The notes beneath the pieces were generated by a model. That model saw only the letters and a list, made by a program, of their open reading frames with translations. It made no database searches and was not told where the DNA came from. A DNA stretch of 64,000 bases. It comes from JBEDUK01 sp963781595 (GTDB lineage: Bacteria > Actinomycetota > UBA4738). Location: assembly GCA_963781595.1 (NCBI GenBank), contig CAWAGG010000006.1:2294001-2358000 (forward strand), written 5' to 3'. Made by a program: the position numbers and the translations under genes. Of the stretch, positions 27,002 through 34,459 are shown piece after piece (position 1 is the first letter of the stretch; each line of letters begins with the position of its first letter).

Positions 27002-28127
27002 CCGAGATGCACGAGCGGTACGACGTCATCGTGCTGGGGGCCGGCTGCGGTTCGGTGATCGGCCGGCGGCTCGCACGGGAGGGACGGAGCGTCCTGATCG
27101 TCGACCTCGCCGGCACGCCGAGCAGCACCGCTCGGAACCACCGGATCAAGCACTCGGGGGCGATGCAGCGCGAGGTCGCGTCCGCTCGAGGACTCTGGGC
27201 GGCCTTCGAGCGGATGGACGCCCTCGAGCGCGCCCATCTCCGCCCGCGGGGCGCGACGTTCCTCGTCGGACGCGATGACCTCGACGGCGTGTTGGCGCGG
27301 TGGTCGGAAGCGGGCATCCCGTTCCGTCTGGCGCCCCAGCGCCTGGCCGGACCCCTGCCGGCGGCCGCGCGCGGAGCACCGGCCGTCGCCGTCGCGACGC
27401 CGGATCGCCTGATCGACTATCCAGCCGTCGTCGAGGACGCGCTCGGCGAAGCGGTCGCGGCCGGCGCACGCGTGGAGGCGAACGCGCTCCGAACCCGCCT
27501 CGTCCCCGACGGCGACCGGATCGATGTCCTGGTCGAGGGCGCGGACGGGAGCCGGCTGGTCCGGTCCCGGCACTGCGTCGTCGCCGCCGGCGGTTGGACC
27601 CCCGAGCTCCTCGGACCCGTCGGCGTCTCCGTTCCCGTGGTGCGGTCGAAGACCCACATCCTCACGCTTCCCGGCGAGCTCGTGCCGCGGCTCACCGTCC
27701 GCCTCGGACCTCCGCTGCTGGTGATGGTGCCGTTCCGAGGGACGACGCTGGTCGGCGATGAGCGCCGGGTTCCCGCGACCGACGGCGACGACGTGTCCGT
27801 CGATCCGGATCTGGCGGAGGCCCTGCGCGGCGACGCGGGATCGGCGTTCGCCCGCGTCGATCGCAGGACCGTACGGGTGGCGCGGGTGGGCGCGGCCGTC
27901 AAGACGGAGGTCGCCGGCATGGGATCGCGCGCGCAGGGGATGGCGGTGTTCGATGAGGATGCGCTCGGGGTTCGCGGGCTGACCGTCGTCGTGCCCGGCA
28001 AGGCGTCGCTGATGTTCGCCCTCGCCGAGCGAACGGCGGCATGCATCGCGGATCGCGGGAGGGTACCGTGGCTCGGTCGTGGGGGGCCGTGCGTGCGTGG
28101 TTCCTACCGGCGCGGAGGAGAGGTAGC
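26998..28127 (+). CDS. FAD-dependent oxidoreductase, DAO/glycine-oxidase type (probable frameshift near its end)
   Basis: The N-terminus YDVIVLGAGCGSVIGRRLAREGRSVLIVD is a Rossmann dinucleotide-binding motif. GATFLVGRDDLDGVLARWSEAGIPFR and CVVAAGGWTPELLGPVGVSVPVVRSKTHILTL match the substrate and second FAD-contact regions of D-amino-acid-oxidase-like flavoproteins. After ALAERTAACIADRGRVPWLGR the frame runs on without a stop into the JAMM domain. However, adding one G to the G6 run at 28081-28086 gives a natural end, GAEER, at a TAG near 28127. I therefore treat the flavoprotein and JAMM protein as separate genes, with a true fusion as the alternative. The substrate is unknown; ThiO-like glycine oxidation beside a ThiS/MoaD-like gene is an attractive but untested idea. 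Confidence 0.65.
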
Positions 28128-28134
28128 GCAGGGC

Positions 28135-28818
28135 GTGTCGAACGAAGGAGCCATCGTGGTGCCGGGCGCGTTGCGCGACGCCCTGGTGACGACGATCCGC
28201 ACGCGGCTCCCGCGGAAGTCGTTCGGGTACCTGGTGTCCGATACCGGCCCCCGGACACCGACCGACTTCGTCTTGTTCGACGAGAACGTTCGCAACGATC
28301 CTCGCTGGAGACCCCCGTTCGAGGCGTACGGCCGGTACTTCGTCGACCATCCGGACGCCGGGTTCGTCGCCACGCCCGAGGAATCGTGGCGACGGCAGAA
28401 GGAGATCTGGGCGCGAGGCATGTACGAGGTCGGTGTCTTCCACAGTCATCGGCGCCACCCCGGCAATCTCTCGCAGATCGACTTCGACATGCACGTGGCG
28501 AGGTCTCCGGAGCTCTGGCATCTCATCGTGTCGATGCGGAACCCCCAGCTGGCGCAGATCCGGGCATTCGTCGCATCCGAGGGAGCGGTTCGAGAGCTCC
28601 CTGTCGTCACCGGCCGTGCGTCCCCTGAACGATCGACCCGGCGAGAGCTCGCGCCGACGAAGGATGCCATCGTCGCTCACGCGCGGGAGGTCCTCCGGCT
28701 CGACGGCGGAGGCCGCCCGTGCTGCCGTGACGCCTCGGCGATCCTCTCGGCGATCGGCGACGTTCGGCGATGGGGCGATCGCGCCCTGGTGCAGGACCTG
28801 GTGCTCGACGGGTTCTAA
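28135..28818 (+). CDS. JAMM/MPN (Mov34)-domain protein with substituted catalytic Glu
   Basis: From GTG 28135 the reading is VSNEGAIVVPGALRDALVTTIRTRLPRKSFGYLVSD. The metal motif GVFHSHRRHPGNLSQIDFD matches the JAMM signature HxHx7Sx2D exactly. JAMM proteases release peptides or small adducts from ubiquitin-like and sulfur-carrier proteins. The conserved Glu before the G-x-L strand (PxExxG) appears as Lys in LPRKSFG, so activity is uncertain. The open frame continues past the TAA at 28816 straight into the FGE-like domain without other stops, suggesting the two were one polypeptide. A GAGGAGAGG purine tract lies about 10 nt before GTG 28135. Confidence 0.7.
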   Translation: MSNEGAIVVPGALRDALVTTIRTRLPRKSFGYLVSDTGPRTPTDFVLFDENVRNDPRWRPPFEAYGRYFVDHPDAGFVATPEESWRRQKEIWARGMYEVGVFHSHRRHPGNLSQIDFDMHVARSPELWHLIVSMRNPQLAQIRAFVASEGAVRELPVVTGRASPERSTRRELAPTKDAIVAHAREVLRLDGGGRPCCRDASAILSAIGDVRRWGDRALVQDLVLDGF

Positions 28819-28860
28819 CGCGACCGACGGATCCGGTACCGGGAGCACATCGCCCCCCAC

Positions 28861-29539
28861 ATGTGCCGGCTCGACGGTGCGCTCTTCAGGATGGGATCCG
28901 ATCGATCCGGCGCACGGCATTTCATCGGCGAATCGCCCCAGCATCTGGTCGAACTGTCACCGTTCCGGATCTCGCGGTTCGAGATCACGAACGAGCTGTT
29001 CGGTCTCCTCGATCCGACCCGGCTCGACATGCCGGCGCGCGAGCGGAGGAAGCCGGCCGTGAACGTGACGTGGTTCGATGCCTCGCTCCTTCGCGATGTG
29101 GATGGGTTGTCGCCTCCCGACCGAGGCCCAGTGGTAATACGCGTGCGGGGCCGGGTCTGACGGCGAATGGTGCTGCGATGACGAGCGGAAGCTGCACCGG
29201 TACGCGTGGTACAGCGAGAACGCTGGCGGTGAGGTCCACGACGTGGGGACGCTCGACACGAACGGCCTCGGTCTGTTCGACCTGCACGGCAACGTGTGGG
29301 AGTGGTGCGAGGACGGATTCGACCAGGACTCGTACGCGGATCCCGCGCGGGTCGATCCGACCGGTCACGTGCCCGCGGTAGATGCGTTCGGCGACCACAA
29401 GGTCTGCAGGGGCGGCAGCGCGCTCGCGCTCGCGGAGATGTGTCGTACCCGGTACCGGTTCCACGAACCCGCCGGATTCCACGCTGCGGATCTGGGCTTC
29501 CGCGTGGCCAGCGGAGACGGGGCGACGTGGTTGAGCTGA
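28861..29539 (+). pseudogene. Formylglycine-generating-enzyme (FGE/SUMF1)-like domain with frameshift and in-frame TAA
   Basis: The N-terminal part reads MCRLDGALFRMGSD, ESPQHLVELSPFRISRFEITNELF and KPAVNVTWFDASL. After one inserted base near 29091 the family motif GCRLPTEAQW is followed by TAA at 29135-29137 where Glu is normally found, then YACGAGSDGEWCCDDE. The C-terminal part, HRYAWYSENAGGEVHDVGTL, LFDLHGNVWEWCEDGFD and CRGGSALALAEMCRTRYRF to LGFRVASGD, is intact. The family includes sulfatase-activating enzymes and non-haem iron sulfoxide synthases such as EgtB. As written it cannot make full-length protein. GAA to TAA is one substitution, so error, decay and recoding all need testing. 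Confidence 0.65.
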
Positions 29540-29816
29540 CCCTCTCGGCTCCGCTTCGGCGCCTGGTGCCGTCGCAGGACGGCGGGGCCCCCCCGGCCCG
29601 AGGTCGGTCGCGCTCGGCGGGGGATCGTGGGATGAGGTGGCCGGGGAGATCCGGGAGCGGTTCCCCGCGCTCGCCGCCCGCGTCCTGGATCAGTCCGGGA
29701 GCGTCGCGAGTGGCTTCGCCCTCGTGCTCGGCGACGAGGTGGTGCACGACACCTCGTCGCTCGAACTGCGCTCCGGCGACGAGCTCTTCCTGATCCCGGT
29801 CCTCGCCGGCGGTTGA
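29527..29816 (+). CDS. MoaD/ThiS-family ubiquitin-like protein ending in Gly-Gly (one frameshift)
   Basis: GTG 29527 overlaps the FGE-like stop and starts VVELTLSAPLRRLVPSQDGG, the typical first beta-hairpin of MoaD-like proteins. A C7 run near 29587 carries a frame change. The rest, SVALGGGSWDEVAGEIRERFPALAARVLDQSG, GFALVLGDEVVHDTSSLELRSGDELFLIPVLAGG, matches the family to the terminal Gly-Gly. That tail is adenylated and thiocarboxylated in sulfur carriers, or conjugated in ubiquitin-like systems. No E1-like ThiF/MoeB gene is in the window. It lies directly downstream of the JAMM and FGE-like genes, suggesting a shared process. Confidence 0.7.
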
Positions 29817-29823
29817 GCCGCGG

Positions 29824-31263
29824 ATGCCCGGCCGGTCACTCCGACGGATCCGAGGGCGCCGCATCCGGCGTCCGCCGCGACGCCGGGCCGTGGGCGTGGC
29901 CGTGGCCGTGGCCGTGATCGCGGTCGGCCTGCTCGCACCGGCGCCGCGCACGCTGGCCGTCGCCGCCGCCGCGAGGATCTCGCTCGATCCCGTGGTCGGT
30001 CCCCCCACGACCCAGGTCGCGGTCGCGGGCACCGGATTCGGGGCCTCCGAGCGGGTCGCGCTCCGGTTCGGTCCGACCGAGGTCGGCGAGACCACCACCG
30101 ACGGATCGGGCTCGTTCTCGGCGGCGATCGAGGTCCCGGCGCAGGCTTCACCCGGCAGGCACCGGGTGAAGGCCTCGGGCACCGCGAGCGGGCGCTCGGC
30201 CCGCGCGACCTTCCTCGTGCGCACCGACTGGGCGAAGTTCCGCTACGACCTCGGCAACTCCGGATCGAACCCCTACGAGAACGTGCTGAACACCGGGAAC
30301 GTCTCGAAGCTCCACGTGGCGTGGGCCGCGCCGCTCCAGGTGCGCTTCTCGTCCCCGGCGGTCGCGAACGGGCTCGTCTACGCCGGATCGACGAACGGCC
30401 ACCTCTACGCCTTCGATGCGAGGACCGGCTCGGTGACGTGGTCGTTCGCGACCGGCAGCCAGGTCTTCTCGTCGCCGGCGGTGGGAACCGGCATGGTCTA
30501 CGTCGGCTCCTACGACGGCACCGTCCACGCGCTCGACGCATCGACCGGCGCCGAACGGTGGAGCTTCTGCACGGGTGCCTCCATCGAGTCCTCCCCATCC
30601 GTCGCGAAGGGCGTCGTGTACGTGGGGTCGTTCGACGGCTCGGTCTACGCGCTCGATGCCTCCACCGGCGCCGAGCGGTGGAGCTTCCCCACGGGCTTCC
30701 CCGTCTTCTCGTCGCCGGCCGTGGCGCGCGGGACGGTCTTCGTCGGGGAGTACGACCACGACCTGTACGCGCTGGACGCCTCCACCGGCGAGGAGCGCTG
30801 GAGCTTCGCAGCCGACGGGTTCTACGCGTCCCCGGCCGTGGCCGAGGGGATCGTTTACGTCGGGTCGTTCGATCACCACGTGTACGCGGTCGACGCCACG
30901 ACGGGCGCGAAGCTCTGGAAGATGTCCGTGGGCGACCCCGTATTCTCCTCGGCGGCGGTCTCGGACGGGGTCGTCTACGTGGGATCGGGCGATCACGGCC
31001 TGTACGCCCTCGACGCCGGGACGGGCGAGAGGCTGTGGAGGTTCGTCACCGGGAACCTGATCCTGTCGTCGCCTGCGGTCGCGAACGGCGTCGTCTACGT
31101 CGGATCGCTCGACCGGCGCGTCTACGCCTTCGACGCCTCGACGGGGACGAAGCTGTGGAGCTTCCGGGCCGGCGACATCATCCGTTCCTCACCGGCCGTG
31201 GCGAACGGGATGGTGTTCATCGGCTCGGAGGACAAGCACCTCTACGCGTTCGCGCTGCGATGA
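29824..31263 (+). CDS. Exported PQQ-like beta-propeller repeat protein with IPT/TIG-like domain
   Basis: The 479-residue protein has an Arg-rich start, a signal or anchor helix (about residues 23-48), a TIG-like immunoglobulin domain (about 50-135: SLDPVVGPPTTQVAVAGTGFG), and eight propeller blades of about 40 residues (WSFxTGxxVFSSPAVxxGxVYVGSxDGxVYALDASTGAER). The blade pattern is that of PQQ-like/BamB-type propellers. The protein is exported and may bind ligands or other proteins; I see no catalytic motif. The ATG lies 7 nt after the MoaD-like stop, so it may share the operon. The 120-bp DNA repeats are prone to recombination. Confidence 0.8.
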   Translation: MPGRSLRRIRGRRIRRPPRRRAVGVAVAVAVIAVGLLAPAPRTLAVAAAARISLDPVVGPPTTQVAVAGTGFGASERVALRFGPTEVGETTTDGSGSFSAAIEVPAQASPGRHRVKASGTASGRSARATFLVRTDWAKFRYDLGNSGSNPYENVLNTGNVSKLHVAWAAPLQVRFSSPAVANGLVYAGSTNGHLYAFDARTGSVTWSFATGSQVFSSPAVGTGMVYVGSYDGTVHALDASTGAERWSFCTGASIESSPSVAKGVVYVGSFDGSVYALDASTGAERWSFPTGFPVFSSPAVARGTVFVGEYDHDLYALDASTGEERWSFAADGFYASPAVAEGIVYVGSFDHHVYAVDATTGAKLWKMSVGDPVFSSAAVSDGVVYVGSGDHGLYALDAGTGERLWRFVTGNLILSSPAVANGVVYVGSLDRRVYAFDASTGTKLWSFRAGDIIRSSPAVANGMVFIGSEDKHLYAFALR

Positions 31264-31276
31264 CGCGGCGTGAGCC

Positions 31277-32428
31277 TCACCCGGCCGGTCGTTCGTACAT
31301 CCGGTAGGTCTTGTAGACGGTTCCGCCCATGTGCCGGATCGCGCGGTTCATCGCATCGTTCGACTCGAGGATCCACGACATCTCGCCCCACCGATACCCG
31401 CCGCGCCGTGCCGCGGCCAGCGTCTCGACGTAGAGGTGCGCGGCGATCCCGCTCTCCCGGTATCCGGGACGAACGCCGAGGGCGAACACCCGGCACGCTT
31501 CCCATCGGCGCCGCTTGGCCTGCCACAGCAACCGAGCCGTGGCGACCGGACCGTACCTGCCGTGCATCCGGATGATGGCCTCGTTGACGTTCGGGACGGT
31601 CAGTCCGACCGCGGCGACCTCGTCGCCGTCCTCGGCGACGATCACCAGTGACGGGTCGATGATCGGCTTGAGCTCCTTCGCGTGACCGCGGATCTCCGCC
31701 TCGGTCATCGGGCAGAAGCCCCAGTTGCGTTCCCATGCCTGGTTGTACACGCGCAGGAAGCGGTCGATCTCCGCATCGAAGTCGCGCATCCGGAGGGTCC
31801 GGAACGAGAACCGCTCCGCCGCCTCGCGACCGAACGCGACCAGCTCCGCGGGCGCTTCGGCCGATGCGTCCAGCCGGTAGGCCCACAGATCCTGCGCCTT
31901 CTCGAAGCCCGCCCCTTCAACGAGGTCTCGGTAGAAGGGTGGGTTGTACGTCATCTGGATCATGGGCGGGAGCGCGAAGCCGTCCACCAACAGGCCCGCG
32001 TCGTCGTTGAGCGTGAAGGACGCGGGCCCGACCATGGTCCGCATCCCCCGGGCGCCGAGCCACGCCCCGGCGGCGTCGAACAGGGCGTGCGCCGCGCCGG
32101 CGTCGTCCTCGCACTCGAAGAACCCCCAGAACCCGGTCGCGGCGGGCTCGCGGCCGGTCGCATGGAAGCGGTTGTAGCGGTCGTCGACGTGCGCGGAGAT
32201 CCGGCCGACCACGCGCTCCTCCCGCCGGGCGAGGAAGTACGCGGCGCGGGCGTGGTCGAAGAACGGGTTGGAGCGGCGGTCGAGGCGCTTGCGGAGGTCG
32301 CGACGCAGCGGAGCGACCCAGACAGGATCGCGGGCGTATAGGCGGAACGGCAGGTCGACGAACGCGTCGCGGTCCGACGGCGACGTGACGGGTGTCACCT
32401 CGAGCTTGGACGCGACGATCGCGCTCAT
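31277..32428 (-). CDS. GNAT-family N-acetyltransferase-like protein
   Basis: The 383-residue protein contains FVDLPFRLYARDPVWVAPL near the N-terminus and a GNAT core in the second half. That core has VAAVGLTVPNVNEAI and the acetyl-CoA-binding-like region VFALGVRPGYRESGIAAHLYVETLAAARRGGYRWGEMSWILESNDAMNRAIRHMGG. It resembles large uncharacterised GNAT proteins common in soil actinobacteria and Chloroflexi. ATG 32428 has a perfect AGGAGGT Shine-Dalgarno and overlaps the stop of the WS/DGAT gene upstream (TGATG junction). The two are therefore translationally coupled, hinting at a lipid-related role. The substrate is unknown. Confidence 0.75.
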   Translation of the reverse strand: MSAIVASKLEVTPVTSPSDRDAFVDLPFRLYARDPVWVAPLRRDLRKRLDRRSNPFFDHARAAYFLARREERVVGRISAHVDDRYNRFHATGREPAATGFWGFFECEDDAGAAHALFDAAGAWLGARGMRTMVGPASFTLNDDAGLLVDGFALPPMIQMTYNPPFYRDLVEGAGFEKAQDLWAYRLDASAEAPAELVAFGREAAERFSFRTLRMRDFDAEIDRFLRVYNQAWERNWGFCPMTEAEIRGHAKELKPIIDPSLVIVAEDGDEVAAVGLTVPNVNEAIIRMHGRYGPVATARLLWQAKRRRWEACRVFALGVRPGYRESGIAAHLYVETLAAARRGGYRWGEMSWILESNDAMNRAIRHMGGTVYKTYRMYERPAG

Positions 32429-33861
32429 CACACACCTCCTGCAGCTGCCCGGCGGGGCGCGAGCCCCCGGGCCGCGTCGATCAGTTCGCACAGGGAGCGG
32501 TCGATCCCCTCGGCGACGAGGTGGGCGTCCGGCACGGTCTCCGGGTCACCGACCACGCCGAAGGACATCGTGCCCGCGTACGACAACGCCCCGACGATCA
32601 GGCCGGTGTTCGCCGAGAGCGGCGGGACGGGCACCATGCCCACCAGCCGCCGGCCGGCGAGGTACAGGGGCTCCTGCGGACCGGGCACGTTCGTCAGGGA
32701 CAGGTTGAAGAACCGCTGGACCCGCTGGACCGCGGCGACGCGACGCGCCAGCGCCGGCGGGACGAAGGCCGGGAGGTTCAGCAGCGCCCACGCGCCGAGG
32801 GCCTGGCGTGAGTGCTTCGCGTGGGTCATCGCCATGCTGACCGTCCGCAGCCGCTCGACCGGGTCGGCTTCGTAGACCGGGAGCGGCGCCAGCACCCCGG
32901 TGACGAGGTTGCCGGCCGAGTCACCGTCGCCCGCTCCGGGGCGGCGCAACGAGACGGGGATGAGCGCGCGCAGCTCGACGCCGGCGACGGATCCGCCGAG
33001 GGAGAGCAGCCAGTGCCTGAGACCTCCGGCCGTGACCGCCACCACCACGTCGTTCACCGTCCCGCCGAACGTGTCCTTCACGGCCTTCACGTCCTGGAGC
33101 GACGCCGTCGCGGTGTCGAACGAGCGGTTCGGCCCGATCGGCGCGTTGATCGGACAACGGGGAGCCGGCCGGATCGCCGCGACCGCGATCTCGGCGAACC
33201 CGAGCGCGCCGGCAACCAGACGCGACGGTTCGCGCGCGACCCGCGCGAACGCCCCCAGCGCCGCGGCCGGCCGGGTCGCCGTCCGCAGCGCCGAGTCGGC
33301 GAGCAGGCGCACGGGACTTGGTAGCGGCTCCGGCGTCCACGCGTCGGCTGCCGGGGTCGACGGCGCCCTGTGACCCCGCAGCCCGTCCTCAGGGCGTTCG
33401 TCGAACAGCGTCATCACGTCGTGGGCGCCGGTCACGCCGTCCGCCATCGAGTGATGGACCTTCAGCAAGAGCGCGGTCCCGCCATCAGCCAGCCCGTCGA
33501 TCGCCCACAGCTCCCAGAGCGGGCGGAAACGGCTGACGTGTTCCTCCATGAGCTCCGCGACCGCGTGCTTCAGCTGGGGGTCCGTGCCCGGCGCGGGCAG
33601 CGAGGTTCGCCGGACGTGGAACTCAAGGTCGAAGTGCGGGTCGTCGATCCAGACCGGCCGGTTCGTCAGCGCCGGATACTCGAGGCGCTGGCGGAAGCGG
33701 GGCAGCAACGACAGCTTGCGCCCCACCGCGGCGAGCAGCTCCTCCTGGGTGATCGGGGGACCCTCGAGCGTCATGAGTCCGGCGGCGTGATACGGGGTCG
33801 TCGCGGTCTCGAGGAGGAAGAACGACCGATCCCGTCCCGATACCTGCACCGCGTGCGCCAT
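32428..33861 (-). CDS. WS/DGAT-type O-acyltransferase (wax ester/triacylglycerol synthase)
   Basis: The condensation-domain motif HHxxxDG is present as VHHSMADGVTG (residues about 130-140). Other typical regions are the N-terminal MAHAVQVSGRDRSFFLLETATTPYHAAGLMTL, the FGGTVNDVVVAVTAGGLRHWLL stretch and the C-terminal TNVPGPQEPLYLAGRRL. Such enzymes esterify diacylglycerol or fatty alcohols with acyl-CoA to make storage lipid. The 477-residue length is normal. ATG 33861 has GAGGAGGG upstream. It heads a reverse-strand pair with the GNAT gene. Confidence 0.88.
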   Translation of the reverse strand: MAHAVQVSGRDRSFFLLETATTPYHAAGLMTLEGPPITQEELLAAVGRKLSLLPRFRQRLEYPALTNRPVWIDDPHFDLEFHVRRTSLPAPGTDPQLKHAVAELMEEHVSRFRPLWELWAIDGLADGGTALLLKVHHSMADGVTGAHDVMTLFDERPEDGLRGHRAPSTPAADAWTPEPLPSPVRLLADSALRTATRPAAALGAFARVAREPSRLVAGALGFAEIAVAAIRPAPRCPINAPIGPNRSFDTATASLQDVKAVKDTFGGTVNDVVVAVTAGGLRHWLLSLGGSVAGVELRALIPVSLRRPGAGDGDSAGNLVTGVLAPLPVYEADPVERLRTVSMAMTHAKHSRQALGAWALLNLPAFVPPALARRVAAVQRVQRFFNLSLTNVPGPQEPLYLAGRRLVGMVPVPPLSANTGLIVGALSYAGTMSFGVVGDPETVPDAHLVAEGIDRSLCELIDAARGLAPRRAAAGGV

Positions 33862-33921
33862 GAACCCTCCTCGCTCGGCGACGGTGCCGTCGCCTCCCAT
33901 GCTCGCCGGCTCGGCTCGGGC

Positions 33922-34239
33922 CTACCGCCCGTCGGCGGGCACGCCCGCCTCCGGTGCGGCGGGCCCGCCGAGGGGTTCGACCCCCTGCAGGCTCGAGACC
34001 CAGTGCCGGTAGTTCTCGACGTGCGAGAGGGGTACCGCTGCGTGCTCGCACGTCATCGGGTCTGCGCACGGGGGGTTCCCTTCCTGCGTGAAGTAGTTGA
34101 AGCCGCAGTTCTCGCAGCGTACGTCGAGAGCCTCGGGCAGGTAGGGACACTCGCCCCAGGAACAGCCGCGTTCGCCCTCGCCGGTCCCGATGTCGAAGCC
34201 GCACCCGGGACACTGTCGGAACTCGATCCACTTCGCCAT
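33922..34239 (-). CDS. Small cysteine-rich zinc-ribbon protein
   Basis: The 105-residue protein begins MAKWIEFRQCPGCGFDIG. It contains cysteines in CPGC, CSWGEC, CENC, PPCADPMTC, enough for two zinc ribbons, with an EGERGCSWGECPYL segment between. No catalytic motif or membrane helix is seen, so it may be a nucleic-acid- or protein-binding ribbon. ATG 34239 has an AGGAGGCC-type Shine-Dalgarno. It lies upstream of and on the same strand as the WS/DGAT gene but about 60 nt away. Confidence 0.65.
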   Translation of the reverse strand: MAKWIEFRQCPGCGFDIGTGEGERGCSWGECPYLPEALDVRCENCGFNYFTQEGNPPCADPMTCEHAAVPLSHVENYRHWVSSLQGVEPLGGPAAPEAGVPADGR

Positions 34240-34459
34240 GTTCCGGCCTCCTCGTCGGTGACGGTACGGAGCCGGCGGTCGCGCGCGAAGGGCCGTCAGG
34301 CCCCCGTCCACCGGGCGGAACGGTCTCCCCGACGCCGGGACGCGCGGGTCGACGCTTCGGGTCGGGTCGACCGACCTTCCGGCGAACCGCCGTGACTGGG
34401 TACGATGCGCCGCAGCCCGTGCGATGTGCGTCGGGCCGGACGAAGGAGGCGGGGTCGAG

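Noticed and set aside
29135..29137. Selenocysteine or pyrrolysine at the in-frame stop of the FGE-like gene
   Set aside because: The codon is TAA, not TGA or TAG, and the conserved residue there is normally Glu.
30330..31260. CRISPR-like or non-coding tandem repeat
   Set aside because: The 120-bp periodicity is in phase with an intact reading frame and encodes propeller blades. No CRISPR array or cas gene was seen anywhere in the window.
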